Below, piece by piece: positions 51,278-60,277 of a stretch of 64,000 nt of DNA. The translations under genes were made by a program, and so were the position numbers. The notes beneath the pieces are model-generated. The model worked only from the letters and a program-made list of their open reading frames with translations. It did no database searches and was not told the origin of the DNA. Every line of letters begins with the position of its first letter. The first letter of the stretch is position 1. This DNA is from Clostridia bacterium (GTDB taxonomy: Bacteria; Bacillota; Clostridia; Oscillospirales; Acutalibacteraceae), in assembly GCA_017435665.1 (NCBI GenBank), contig JAFSEP010000041.1, positions 53,995-117,994 on the forward strand. The letters run 5' to 3'.

Positions 51278-51566
51278 ATATCAGCACTCCCGTTCTTTTG
51301 ATTTCTTCTTCCACAAGAGAGCCTTTTTCAATGTGAGAAATATCAAACAAATCCACATCCATATTAATCGCTTGCTTCACGTCTTCCAAAAGGCCGATAA
51401 ATTTCAGACCTTTCAGGTGGCTGTCAACCACAATGTCTATATCGCTATTAATATTGTTTGTCCCCTTTGCAACCGAGCCAAACAGCACAGCTTTGTTTAT
51501 TCCGTGTTTTTGAAACACGGGGAATAATATGTCTGAAACAGTGTTTCTGTTAATTAAGGTCTCCAT
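51267..51566 (-). CDS. MntA-like minimal nucleotidyltransferase (antitoxin)
   Basis: 99 residues. FGSVAKGTNNINSDIDIVV (29-47) is the GSx10DxD polymerase-beta-type motif with Gly30, Ser31, Asp42 and Asp44. MNT antitoxins adenylylate the HepT toxin Tyr next to its active site. Here the partner is only a fragment, so this may be an orphan antitoxin. GGAGGAGATATA ribosome site. Confidence 0.88.
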   Translation of the reverse strand: METLINRNTVSDILFPVFQKHGINKAVLFGSVAKGTNNINSDIDIVVDSHLKGLKFIGLLEDVKQAINMDVDLFDISHIEKGSLVEEEIKRTGVLIYEK

Positions 51567-51674
51567 TATATCTCCTCCTTCATATTTTTATTGTATCCAA
51601 ACTGTAATCAAAAGTCAACATTTCTCGGTAACAGCCGCACAACAAAAAACTTTTGATTTTTTTCAAAAAAAGTG

Positions 51675-51703
51675 TTGACAAACTGTTTTCGTTGTGATAT
51701 TAT
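51675..51703 (+). promoter_or_regulatory. Promoter of the 5S rRNA gene
   Basis: TTGACA (51675-51680), 17 bases, TATTAT (51698-51703); start of transcription expected about 35 bases before the mature 5S. Confidence 0.8.
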
Positions 51704-51744
51704 ATCCAAGCTGAATGACACAGCTGTGTGCAAAGCACGGTTTA

Positions 51745-51860
<116 letters not shown>

Positions 51861-51869
51861 ACTCAGCGG

Positions 51870-51893
51870 AACCACCCAATAGGGTGGTTTTTG
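51870..51893 (+). terminator. Terminator of 5S rRNA
   Basis: 8-bp stem AACCACCC/GGGTGGTT, AATA loop, T-run. Confidence 0.85.
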
Positions 51894-51913
51894 TTTTATA
51901 CGAAATTATTCAT

Positions 51914-51952
51914 ACGCAGTTGTTTTCTGTTACAGAAACAACTGCGTTTTTT
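51914..51952 (+). terminator. Second terminator after 5S rRNA
   Basis: 15-bp stem with one bulge (ACGCAGTTGTTTTCTG/CAGAAACAACTGCGT), 3-base loop and T-run. Confidence 0.85.
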
Positions 51953-52021
51953 GCTTTTTACATAATATTTTCAGTTCAAAAGTAAATACTAAGAAAAACT
52001 TCTGATTCAGGCGGTGATAAT

Positions 52022-53491
52022 ATGCGAAAATGCGGAATACTGCTTTCAATAAGCTCTCTGCCATCCGATTACGGTATCGGCACTCTGGGAAAAAGTGCTT
52101 ATGAATTTATTGATTTCCTGAAAAAAAGCGGACAGTATTATTGGCAGATACTCCCCCTCAATCCTGTTTCTTTCGGCAACAGTCCGTATCAGAGCTTTTC
52201 TGCCTTTGCTTTTAACCCTTATTATATCGACCTTGATATTCTTGTAGATGAGGATTTATTGAAAAAAGAAGAGATACTTCGGTTCGATTGGGGAGATGAT
52301 CCGTGTCGTGTTGACTATTCTCTTATATACAAAAACCGTCCTGAAATTCTGAGAATCGCTGCAAGCCGCTTTGACACTCAAAACCGTCGATATCTGAATT
52401 TTTGTAAGGACAACAAATTCTGGCTTGATGATTATTCTTTATTTATGGCAGTTAAAGAAGAAAACGGTATGCGCCCTCTTTCTTCTCTGCCTGCAAATTT
52501 CATAAAAAAAGACAAGGATTTCTTGAACCGTATAAAGTCTGAGCTGAAAGGAAAAATTGAATATCACAGAATAGTTCAGTTTCTTTTTTACCGACAGTGG
52601 ATAAATCTCAAGAAATATGCAAATTATAACGGTGTTCATATTATCGGAGATATGCCGATTTATGTTTCAGCCGATTCATCAGATATATGGTCGGAGCCTG
52701 AGCTTTTCACCGTTGACAGATATATGAAGCCGGTATATGTGGCAGGGTGTCCGCCCGATGCTTTTTCACGGCACGGCCAGCTATGGGGAAACCCCCTATA
52801 TAATTGGACAAAGCACAAGGAAAGCAGATATGCCTGGTGGCTGAAAAGAATAAATCAGGCGCAGGAGCTTTTTGACGTGTTACGTATTGACCATTTCAGA
52901 GGATTTTATTCTTATTACCGTATAGAAGCGACGGAAAAAACTGCGGAAAACGGAAGCTGGGTAAACAATGACGGAGAAGCTCTGATAGAAGCAATAACGG
53001 AGCGCTTCCCCCGTCTGCAGATAATTGCCGAGGATCTGGGATTCATAACCGATGAAATCAGACGCCGTATGAGCGCTTCAGGCTTTCCCGGAATGAAAAT
53101 TCTTCAGTTCGGCTTCGGTGGTGGTGACAGTGAGCATCTGCCTCACAATTTCACAAGAAACAGCGTGGTTTACACCGGCACCCACGATAACCCCACCACA
53201 ACGGGCTGGCAGACAATTTCACCTGCAGAAAGCGTTGCATACGCAATGGATTATTTCAATGTAAATTTTTCCGGCAAGCTGACCTCCGCTTTTGTCCGTT
53301 CAGCCCTTGCCAGCGTATGCGATACAGCCATTATTCCTATGCAGGATTATCTCAGGCAGGATAACCGAAGCCGTATCAATACACCCTCAACAATAGGGGA
53401 TAATTGGATTTACAGAATAAAACGTGAAAATCTGGGCGATAATCTAACAGAAAAGATTTTCAGATTGACTAAGCTCTATAACAGAATATAA
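52022..53491 (+). CDS. malQ: 4-alpha-glucanotransferase (amylomaltase)
   Basis: 489 residues, GH77. LLSISSLPSDYGIGTLG (7-23), YWQILPLNP, SPYQSFSAFAFNP, GDMPIYVSADSSD, FDVLRIDHFRGF (nucleophile Asp), AEDLGF (acid/base Glu) and TGTHDNPTT. Transfers maltosyl units between maltodextrins. GGCGGTGATAAT ribosome site. First gene of the maltodextrin operon; 18 bases before the binding-protein gene. Confidence 0.96.
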   Translation: MRKCGILLSISSLPSDYGIGTLGKSAYEFIDFLKKSGQYYWQILPLNPVSFGNSPYQSFSAFAFNPYYIDLDILVDEDLLKKEEILRFDWGDDPCRVDYSLIYKNRPEILRIAASRFDTQNRRYLNFCKDNKFWLDDYSLFMAVKEENGMRPLSSLPANFIKKDKDFLNRIKSELKGKIEYHRIVQFLFYRQWINLKKYANYNGVHIIGDMPIYVSADSSDIWSEPELFTVDRYMKPVYVAGCPPDAFSRHGQLWGNPLYNWTKHKESRYAWWLKRINQAQELFDVLRIDHFRGFYSYYRIEATEKTAENGSWVNNDGEALIEAITERFPRLQIIAEDLGFITDEIRRRMSASGFPGMKILQFGFGGGDSEHLPHNFTRNSVVYTGTHDNPTTTGWQTISPAESVAYAMDYFNVNFSGKLTSAFVRSALASVCDTAIIPMQDYLRQDNRSRINTPSTIGDNWIYRIKRENLGDNLTEKIFRLTKLYNRI

Positions 53492-53509
53492 CCTGAAAGG
53501 AAGAACGTT

Positions 53510-54883
53510 ATGAAAAAACTTTCATCAATCTTTTTGTGCGTTGTTATGATGCTTTCATTTTTCGGATGCGGAAAAGATAATACCGATAGCAGCACAAATT
53601 CTACAAGCCAGAACACAAACCAGAGCACGGAAACAGAAATTTATTTTCTGAATTTCAAGCCTGAGGTTTCTTCTGTTTATGAAGAAATCGCAGCGAAATA
53701 CAAGGAAGAAACAGGTGTTACGGTCAAGGTTGTAACAGCAGCAAGTGACACTTATGAGCAAACTCTGACCTCAGAGGTTGCCAAAAAGGATGCCCCCACT
53801 ATTTTTCAGATAAACGGACCTATCGGTTACAGAAAATGGGCAAACTACTGTCTGGATTTATCGGACACCAATCTTTATTCCTTCCTCTCTGACAAATCTC
53901 TTGCAATCACTCAGGGTAACGGCGTTTACGGTATACCCTACGTTGTTGAGGCTTACGGTATCATATATAACGATGATATTATGGACAGATACTTTGAGCT
54001 GGATGACAGACAGAAAAAGGTCAATTCCGTTGATGAAATCACGAATTTTGAAAACCTGAGAACGGTTGTTGAGGATATGACAAAGCATAAAAACACTCTT
54101 GAAATTGACGGTGTTTTTGCTTCAACATCGTTTTCAAGCGGTAACAGCTGGCGTTGGAACACTCATCTGGCAAACGTACCCTTATATTATGAATTCAAAG
54201 AGGCCGAGGGCTTTGATGACCCCACACTTGCAGGTCTCGGCGCCGATGAAATCACCTTTAAGTACGCCGAAAACTTCAAGAATATATTTGACCTTTATGT
54301 CAACAACTCAGGAACCGAAAAAGGTCTTCTCGGTTCAAAGAGCATTGGCGACTCTATGTCGGAATTCGCCTTGGGAAAGGTTGCTATGGTTCAGAACGGA
54401 ACCTGGGCATACAAAGAGATAGCAGGTGTAGAGGGTAACAAGGTTGAGGAAGACGATATAGGATTCCTTCCCATATACACGGGCGTAAAGGGTGAAGAAA
54501 AACAGGGACTCTGCATCGGAACGGAAAACTACCTTGCCGTAAATTCTAAGGTATCCAAGGGAAAGCAGCAGGCTTCAATTGATTTCCTTGAATGGCTTTT
54601 CTCAAGCAGAGAAGGTAAAAAATACGTGACGGAAAAGCTGGAATTCATCTCACCTTTTAACACCTTTGAGGATGATGAGCTTCCCGAGGATCCTCTTTCA
54701 AAAGAAACCATACGTTGGATGAACAGAGATGGTATTACTTCTGTTCCGTGGATTTTCACCTCATTTCCCAGCGAGGTCTTCAAGGAGGAGCTTTCCTCTG
54801 CACTTCTTGAATACGTTCAGGGACAGACGGATTGGACCTCAGTGAGAAAGCGGACAGTAGATTCCTGGAAAAATGAAAAATAA
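53510..54883 (+). CDS. Sugar ABC transporter substrate-binding lipoprotein (MalE-like)
   Basis: 457 residues. Lipoprotein signal with Cys20 (SFFGC), Ser/Thr/Asn/Gln-rich linker to about 45, then a cluster 1/B extracellular solute-binding domain: VYEEIAAKYKEETGVTVKV, TIFQINGP, GIPYVVEAYGIIYN, VAMVQNGTWAY. By its place between malQ and permeases it should bind maltose or maltodextrins. Confidence 0.93.
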   Translation: MKKLSSIFLCVVMMLSFFGCGKDNTDSSTNSTSQNTNQSTETEIYFLNFKPEVSSVYEEIAAKYKEETGVTVKVVTAASDTYEQTLTSEVAKKDAPTIFQINGPIGYRKWANYCLDLSDTNLYSFLSDKSLAITQGNGVYGIPYVVEAYGIIYNDDIMDRYFELDDRQKKVNSVDEITNFENLRTVVEDMTKHKNTLEIDGVFASTSFSSGNSWRWNTHLANVPLYYEFKEAEGFDDPTLAGLGADEITFKYAENFKNIFDLYVNNSGTEKGLLGSKSIGDSMSEFALGKVAMVQNGTWAYKEIAGVEGNKVEEDDIGFLPIYTGVKGEEKQGLCIGTENYLAVNSKVSKGKQQASIDFLEWLFSSREGKKYVTEKLEFISPFNTFEDDELPEDPLSKETIRWMNRDGITSVPWIFTSFPSEVFKEELSSALLEYVQGQTDWTSVRKRTVDSWKNEK

Positions 54884-54899
54884 TGCGGTGATATAGCTT

Positions 54900-55742
54900 A
54901 TGCATAACAACTTAAAAAAGCAGTTCCCCATTTTTGTATTGCCGACCCTCGCAGCCTTTCTTATCGCCTTTGCAATCCCCTTTTTTATGGGAATATATCT
55001 TTCACTTACAGAATTCACAACCATCACCGATGCCTCCTTTGTAGGTGTGCAGAACTATATGAAGGCTTTCTCGGATAACAGCTTTCTCTCTGCACTTTGG
55101 TTTACCGTCCGTTTCACCGTTGTCAGCGTTATTACGGTCAACATCATCGCATTCACCCTTGCTATGATACTGACAAAGGGGCTCAGGGGCACTAACTTCT
55201 TCCGTACGGTTTTCTTTATGCCTAACCTTATCGGCGGGATTGTTCTGGGTTATATATGGCAGATAATTATAAACGGTATTTTGCAATACGCCGGTGTTAC
55301 CATAACCTTTGACCCGAAATACGGATTTCTGGGCCTGGTTGTTCTTACCAACTGGCAGCTTATAGGATATATGATGATTATCTATATTGCAGGAATACAG
55401 AACATCCCCGGCGACCTTATTGATGCTTCAAGGGTTGACGGAGCAGGCTTCTTTGATACGCTGAAAAACGTAATTATACCAATGGTGATGCCAAGTGTCA
55501 CTATCTGCCTTTTCCTCACACTCACAAACAGCTTTAAGCTATTTGATGCAAATCTTGCTCTGACGGACGGTGCCCCTGCAGGCAAAACCACAATGCTGGC
55601 CCTTGATATCTATAAAACCTTCTACGGTAGGATAGGTTATCAGGGTGTAGGTCAGGCAAAGGCTGTGGTGTTCTTCCTTATAGCGGCGCTTATATCCCTT
55701 GTTCAGCTTGGCATAACACGAAGGAAAGAGGTGGACGTATAA
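54900..55742 (+). CDS. Sugar ABC permease 1 (MalF-type)
   Basis: 280 residues, six membrane helices. The coupling loop EAA-type motif is IPGDLIDASRVDGAGFFDTLKNVIIPM. N-terminal LPTLAAFLIAFAIPFFMGIYLSL. Ends by overlapping the next start by one base (TAATG). Confidence 0.94.
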   Translation: MHNNLKKQFPIFVLPTLAAFLIAFAIPFFMGIYLSLTEFTTITDASFVGVQNYMKAFSDNSFLSALWFTVRFTVVSVITVNIIAFTLAMILTKGLRGTNFFRTVFFMPNLIGGIVLGYIWQIIINGILQYAGVTITFDPKYGFLGLVVLTNWQLIGYMMIIYIAGIQNIPGDLIDASRVDGAGFFDTLKNVIIPMVMPSVTICLFLTLTNSFKLFDANLALTDGAPAGKTTMLALDIYKTFYGRIGYQGVGQAKAVVFFLIAALISLVQLGITRRKEVDV

Positions 55743-56572
55743 TGAACAAACAGCTCAGAAACGCCCTTCTTTACAGCCTGCTGATTCTGTTTGCCGCTGC
55801 CTTTGTTTTTCCGGTATTTGTTGTTCTTATCAATTCTTTCAAAAGCAAGCTCTATATTTCTTCGGAGCCGTTCACCTTACCTGACGCCGAGTCCTTTGCA
55901 GGGCTTGAAAACTATATATCAGGTCTTGAAAAAACCGGATTTCTCGCATCCTTCGGTTATTCGCTTTTTATCACCGTCGGCTCAGTTATCGCCATTGTGC
56001 TGTTTTCTTCAATGACAGCCTGGTATATAACCCGAGTGAGAAACAAACTGACATCCTTGCTCTACTATGCTTTTGTTTTTTCTATGATCGTACCGTTTCA
56101 GATGGTTATGTTTTCAATGTCCAAGATTGCAAATATTCTTTATCTTGACAATCCTATCGGAATTATCCTTATATACCTCGGCTTCGGCTCAGGACTTTCG
56201 GTATTTATGTTCAGCGGTTTCATCCGGAGCATACCCATAGAAATCGAGGAAGCTGCTATGATTGACGGCTGCGGAAGTCTGCGCACTTTTTTCCTTGTGG
56301 TCTTTCCCGTTATGCGTCCTACGGCAATCACCGTTGCTATTCTGAACGCAATGTGGATATGGAACGACTATCTGCTGCCCTATCTGGTTATCGGTTCGGA
56401 CTATAAGACTATACCCATTGCCATACAGTACCTCAGAGGCGGATACGGTTCTGTGGATATGGGTGCTATGATGGCGATGCTTGTTCTGGCTATTGTGCCG
56501 ATTATAATCTTCTACCTCAGGGGGCAGAAATATATCATCAAGGGCGTTGTTGCCGGTGCGGTGAAGGGCTGA
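55742..56572 (+). CDS. Sugar ABC permease 2 (MalG-type)
   Basis: 276 residues, six membrane helices. The EAA loop is IPIEIEEAAMIDGCGSLRTFFLVVFPVMRP; the C-terminus YIIKGVVAGAVKG is typical of MalG-like carbohydrate permeases. Translationally coupled to permease 1 by stop-start overlap. Confidence 0.95.
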   Translation: MNKQLRNALLYSLLILFAAAFVFPVFVVLINSFKSKLYISSEPFTLPDAESFAGLENYISGLEKTGFLASFGYSLFITVGSVIAIVLFSSMTAWYITRVRNKLTSLLYYAFVFSMIVPFQMVMFSMSKIANILYLDNPIGIILIYLGFGSGLSVFMFSGFIRSIPIEIEEAAMIDGCGSLRTFFLVVFPVMRPTAITVAILNAMWIWNDYLLPYLVIGSDYKTIPIAIQYLRGGYGSVDMGAMMAMLVLAIVPIIIFYLRGQKYIIKGVVAGAVKG

Positions 56573-56582
56573 GCTTCCTTCC

Positions 56583-56622
56583 TGTGCGGCTTCGCCGCAC
56601 CCCGCCCACGACTGCGGGCGGG
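56583..56622. repeat. 40-bp GC-rich intergenic repeat, copy 2
   Basis: Matches 45382-45421 with one difference. Lies inside the maltodextrin operon between permease 2 and the ATPase, where its two hairpins could protect or attenuate the mRNA. Confidence 0.75.
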
Positions 56623-56665
56623 ACACCGGTCCCATCACTTATATTTATTCAAAGGATGAATTTTT

Positions 56666-57775
56666 ATGGCAGGAATTAAACTTCAAAATGTATATAAGAT
56701 ATATTCAGACGGTTTTACTGCCGTTGATAATTTCAATCTTGATATAACAGACAAGGAATTTATTGTCCTTGTAGGACCCTCCGGCTGCGGAAAAAGCACA
56801 ACCCTGCGTATGATAGCCGGGCTTGAGGAAATAAGCAAGGGCGAAATCACAATCGGAGACAGAGTGGTAAATAAAATACCTCCCAAGGACAGAAACATAG
56901 CAATGGTTTTTCAGAGCTATGCCCTGTACCCCAATAAAAATGTCTATAAAAATATGGCTTTCTCCCTTGAGCTTCACAAAATGCCCAAAGAGGAAATAAG
57001 AGAACGGGTTATGAATGCCGCAAAAATACTTGACATTGAGCATCTGCTTGACAGAAAACCACGGGCCTTATCAGGCGGTCAGCGTCAGCGTGTGGCTCTC
57101 GGCAGGGCTATGGTGAGAAATCCCGATGTATTTCTTCTTGACGAGCCTCTTTCTAACCTTGACGCCAAGCTTCGTGCAGCTATGAGAACGGAAATCATCA
57201 AGCTTCACCACGATTTAGGCACAACCTTCATCTATGTGACCCATGACCAGACGGAAGCTATGACTATGGGAGACAGAATTGTGGTAATGAGAGACGGCGT
57301 TGTTCAGCAGGTGGATACTCCCCAGAGGATTTATGCGCATCCCGTCAATATGTTTGTGGCAGGGTTTATCGGCTCTCCGCAGATGAATTTTATCGCAGCC
57401 ACACTTATACAGAAAAATGACGGTTCACTTTTTCTCAATCCGGGTGAAAACACCATACCCGTACCCGAAAGTATAAAATCAGAAGCCTTGAAAAGCTACA
57501 TCGGAAAACAGATAATTGTCGGCATCCGTCCTGAAGACATCAGCGATAACAGCACTGCGATATCTGAACATAAAAACTCGGTTTTGAACGGTTTGGTTGA
57601 GGTCAGGGAGCTTATGGGCAGTGAGGCTTACCTTTATATAAAATACGGAAGCGAGAGGCTTATTGCAAGAGTTGACAAAAGCTCAACAGCCAAGGCTGAT
57701 GACACCGTAACCCTTGCAGTTGATGAAAATAAGATGCACCTGTTTGATAAGGAAACGGGCGTGAGGATTGAATAG
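56666..57775 (+). CDS. Sugar ABC transporter ATPase (MsmK/UgpC/MalK-like)
   Basis: 369 residues. Walker A GPSGCGKSTT, Q-loop VFQSYALYP, signature LSGGQRQRVALGRA, Walker B VFLLDEPLSNLDAKL, H-loop VTHDQTEAM, then the MalK-type regulatory OB domain with GIRPEDIS. May energise this transporter and others, as MsmX does. Separated from the permease by 93 bases with a repeat; has a weak own ribosome site (AAAGGATGAA). Confidence 0.95.
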   Translation: MAGIKLQNVYKIYSDGFTAVDNFNLDITDKEFIVLVGPSGCGKSTTLRMIAGLEEISKGEITIGDRVVNKIPPKDRNIAMVFQSYALYPNKNVYKNMAFSLELHKMPKEEIRERVMNAAKILDIEHLLDRKPRALSGGQRQRVALGRAMVRNPDVFLLDEPLSNLDAKLRAAMRTEIIKLHHDLGTTFIYVTHDQTEAMTMGDRIVVMRDGVVQQVDTPQRIYAHPVNMFVAGFIGSPQMNFIAATLIQKNDGSLFLNPGENTIPVPESIKSEALKSYIGKQIIVGIRPEDISDNSTAISEHKNSVLNGLVEVRELMGSEAYLYIKYGSERLIARVDKSSTAKADDTVTLAVDENKMHLFDKETGVRIE

Positions 57776-57776
57776 A

Positions 57777-57812
57777 AACAACAACACGGTGGTCGCCCAC
57801 CGTGTTGTTGTT
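57777..57812. terminator. Terminator between convergent ABC operons
   Basis: 16-bp perfect stem AACAACAACACGGTGG with TCGC loop; overlaps the stop region of the minus-strand ATPase gene. Confidence 0.88.
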
Positions 57813-58557
57813 ACTGATTAAACTTAGATAAGAATAACTGCAATCTGTCTGACTGAGGATTATTGATAACCTTGTGAGCATCGCCCTCTTCAACGATGTA
57901 TCCGTTATCCATAAACACAACGTAATCGGAAACCTCTCTTGCGAAAACGATTTCGTGGGTTACGATAACCATTGTCATTTTTTCCTCTGCAAGCTCTCTG
58001 ATAACCTTGAGGATTTCTCCCGTAAGCTCAGGGTCGAGAGCGCTTGTGGGCTCATCGAAAAACAGAACATCGGGATGCATTGCCAGCGCTCTTGCAATGG
58101 AAACTCTCTGCTGCTGACCGCCTGAAAGCTGGAACGGATAGCTGTCAGCCTTATCACCGAGGCCCATTTTTTCAAGAAGCTCCATAGCCTCCTTTTCAGC
58201 CTGTTCCTTCTTCATTCCGAGAACGCATACGGGGGCTTCGGTTATATTTCTGAGAATTGACATATGAGGGAAAAGATTGAAGCTCTGGAAAACAAGACCG
58301 AACTTCTGCTTGATTTTCTTCATAGCATTTTTGTCAGCATATTTTCCGTCTTTAATCATTGTTATACCGTCGTAGGAAATTTCTCCTCCGTCAGCCTTTT
58401 CAAGAGTGGTGGCACATCTGAGAAGTGTGCTTTTACCGCTTCCCGAAGGGCCGATAACCGAAACGACCTGACCTCTGTTAACGGTCATATTGATGTCCTT
58501 GAGAACCTCGTTTTCACCGAAGCTCTTTGTTAAATGCTTTATTTCAAGTATGCTCAT
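57811..58557 (-). CDS. Polar amino-acid ABC transporter ATPase (GlnQ/TcyC-like)
   Basis: 248 residues. IGPSGSGKSTLLRC, VFQSFNLFPHM, QLSGGQQQRVSIARALAM, VLFFDEPTSALDPEL and IVTHEIVFAREV are the PAAT-family motifs. Downstream of its permease by 11 bases. Likely cystine or another polar amino acid (see neighbours). Confidence 0.95.
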   Translation of the reverse strand: MSILEIKHLTKSFGENEVLKDINMTVNRGQVVSVIGPSGSGKSTLLRCATTLEKADGGEISYDGITMIKDGKYADKNAMKKIKQKFGLVFQSFNLFPHMSILRNITEAPVCVLGMKKEQAEKEAMELLEKMGLGDKADSYPFQLSGGQQQRVSIARALAMHPDVLFFDEPTSALDPELTGEILKVIRELAEEKMTMVIVTHEIVFAREVSDYVVFMDNGYIVEEGDAHKVINNPQSDRLQLFLSKFNQ

Positions 58558-58568
58558 TGTTCTCCCCC

Positions 58569-59252
58569 TTAGGACTTATAATAATTGAAGGATTTTTCAA
58601 TTCGTTCCATTGCAAAGGCAACAGCATAATTGAAAACGTAATAGAACACAGCAGCCACAGCATAGGGTACCATTGAAGTCTCTGCAGCAGCGATTCTCTC
58701 TGCAGCGGTGAACATTTCAGTAACACTGATTGTGAATGCGAGAGAAGTGTCCTTAACAAGAGTGATTGCTTCGTTTGTTATTGAGGGAAGAACTCTCTTG
58801 ATAACCTGAGGGAGAATTATCCTGATAAATGTCTGGGACTTACTGAAGCCGAGAATATCAGCAGCCTCGTACTGTCCCTTTTCCATTGATTCAATACCAC
58901 CACGGTATATCTCAGCAAAGTATGCAGCATAGTTTATCACAAAGGCGATAATCGTTGCCGGCAGACGGTAGTTTGTTGAAACACTCAGACCGAAAATAAG
59001 GTTCGGTCCGAAGAAAACAACAATAATCTGAAGCATAAGAGGAGTACCTCTCATAACTGAGATGTAAAGCTTGGTTATATTTCTGATAATTGCGTTTTTG
59101 CTCATTCTGCCAAAGGCAACAATAAGACCCAGAGGCAGAGAAAGCACAAATGTTAAGAAGAATATCTGAAAGGTGGTAAGCATACCTTCACCAAGTCGCA
59201 TAAATACGCTCGGCAATTCTTCCATAGTAATTGCTAAAAAGTTCATATTCAT
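58569..59252 (-). CDS. Polar amino-acid ABC transporter permease
   Basis: 227 residues, about five helices, His/Glu/Gln/Arg permease type: GEGMLTTFQIFFLTFVLSLPLG, RGTPLMLQI, AAYFAEIYRGGIESMEKGQ and EAADILGFSKSQTFIRIILPQ. Confidence 0.95.
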   Translation of the reverse strand: MNMNFLAITMEELPSVFMRLGEGMLTTFQIFFLTFVLSLPLGLIVAFGRMSKNAIIRNITKLYISVMRGTPLMLQIIVVFFGPNLIFGLSVSTNYRLPATIIAFVINYAAYFAEIYRGGIESMEKGQYEAADILGFSKSQTFIRIILPQVIKRVLPSITNEAITLVKDTSLAFTISVTEMFTAAERIAAAETSMVPYAVAAVFYYVFNYAVAFAMERIEKSFNYYKS

Positions 59253-59270
59253 TGTCCTATCAATACATCA

Positions 59271-59290
59271 GGCGGAGTATTGCCTCCGCC
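59271..59290 (-). other. Intercistronic hairpin in the amino-acid ABC operon
   Basis: 7-bp GC-rich stem GGCGGAG/CTCCGCC, 6-base loop, no T-run, between binding-protein and permease genes. Its position suits mRNA stabilisation or partial attenuation giving more binding protein. Confidence 0.5.
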
Positions 59291-59317
59291 CGTGTGATTA
59301 ATTTGTTTTATACTGAT

Positions 59318-60115
59318 TTATTTCTTGATAATAACTGAATCTGTCAGGCCCCATGTTTCAGCGATCTTTGCGAATGTGCCGTCCTTCATCATTTCGTCAA
59401 GAGTTGCCTGAACCTTGTCACGAAGCTCTGTGTTACCAAGCTTGAAGCCTACTGCATACTGCTCTGTTGCAAGCTGTTCTTCAAGGATTATGTAGCTGCC
59501 GCCGTCTCTGTTTTCCATCTGGTATTCAGCAACGCCGATATCCATTGCAATAGCATCTGCTGAACCTGCATCCAGGTTAAGGAAAGCTGTGTTGTATTCC
59601 TTAACAGCGTCAACCTGCTTGAGAGAAGCCTTGAGGTCAGTAAGTTTTTCACCGTTGATAGCTGACTCAGCTGATGAATCTGTCTGAACAACAAGTGTCT
59701 TGCCTGCAAGGTCCTTGAGAGTCTTGATACCGCTGTCAGCCTTGACAACAACTACCTGGCTGTTATCAACATAAGCATCTGACCATGTGTATTCCTTTTC
59801 TCTGCCTGTTACTGTGAAGCCGTTCCAGATACAGTTGATTGTTTCTGAATTAAGCTCCATATCCTTTGCATCCCAATCGATGGGCTGTGCCTTGAATTCC
59901 CAACCGTTTCTCTTGCAAACTTCCTTAGCAAGATCAAGGTCGAAACCAACATATTCGCCGTTTTCCTCATAACCGTAGGGCGGGAATGAAGCATCAAAGC
60001 CGACTGTGAGTGTGAATGAGCTGTCATCACCCGTGCCGCCGCAAGCAGCCAGAGCAACAAGCATTGAAGCAGCAAGAACAACTGCTAATGCGATAGAAAT
60101 TATTTTCTTGTTCAT
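59318..60115 (-). CDS. Polar amino-acid ABC substrate-binding lipoprotein
   Basis: 265 residues. Lipoprotein signal (VALAAC, Cys25), then a SBP family 3 domain: TVGFDASFPPYGYEENGEYVGFDLDLAKEV, IWNGFTVTGREKEYTWSDAY, TLVVQTDSSAE. Ligand residues are of the polar amino-acid class. First gene of the operon; CGGAGGAAATTC ribosome site. Confidence 0.95.
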   Translation of the reverse strand: MNKKIISIALAVVLAASMLVALAACGGTGDDSSFTLTVGFDASFPPYGYEENGEYVGFDLDLAKEVCKRNGWEFKAQPIDWDAKDMELNSETINCIWNGFTVTGREKEYTWSDAYVDNSQVVVVKADSGIKTLKDLAGKTLVVQTDSSAESAINGEKLTDLKASLKQVDAVKEYNTAFLNLDAGSADAIAMDIGVAEYQMENRDGGSYIILEEQLATEQYAVGFKLGNTELRDKVQATLDEMMKDGTFAKIAETWGLTDSVIIKK

Positions 60116-60154
60116 TTTGAATTTCCTCCGAAATTTTAATTTTATTGTGATAGT

Positions 60155-60183
60155 ATTCTAACACGTTAGCACACTAAAGTCAA
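60155..60183 (-). promoter_or_regulatory. Promoter of the amino-acid ABC operon with palindrome
   Basis: Minus-strand TTGACT (60183-60178), 17 bases, TAGAAT (60160-60155). CTAAC/GTTAG inverted arms at 60158-60169 overlap the -10. Confidence 0.7.
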
Positions 60184-60214
60184 TAGCTTGCTTAACTTTT
60201 TATTATAATTTTTA

Positions 60215-60242
60215 TGGACAAATAAAATGAGTGTGATATAAT
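60215..60242 (+). promoter_or_regulatory. Promoter of the PatB-like gene
   Basis: TGGACA (60215-60220), 16 bases, TATAAT (60237-60242). Confidence 0.6.
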
Positions 60243-60277
60243 AAAGAGGAAACAAAACCGTTCAGGAGGTAACAAGC

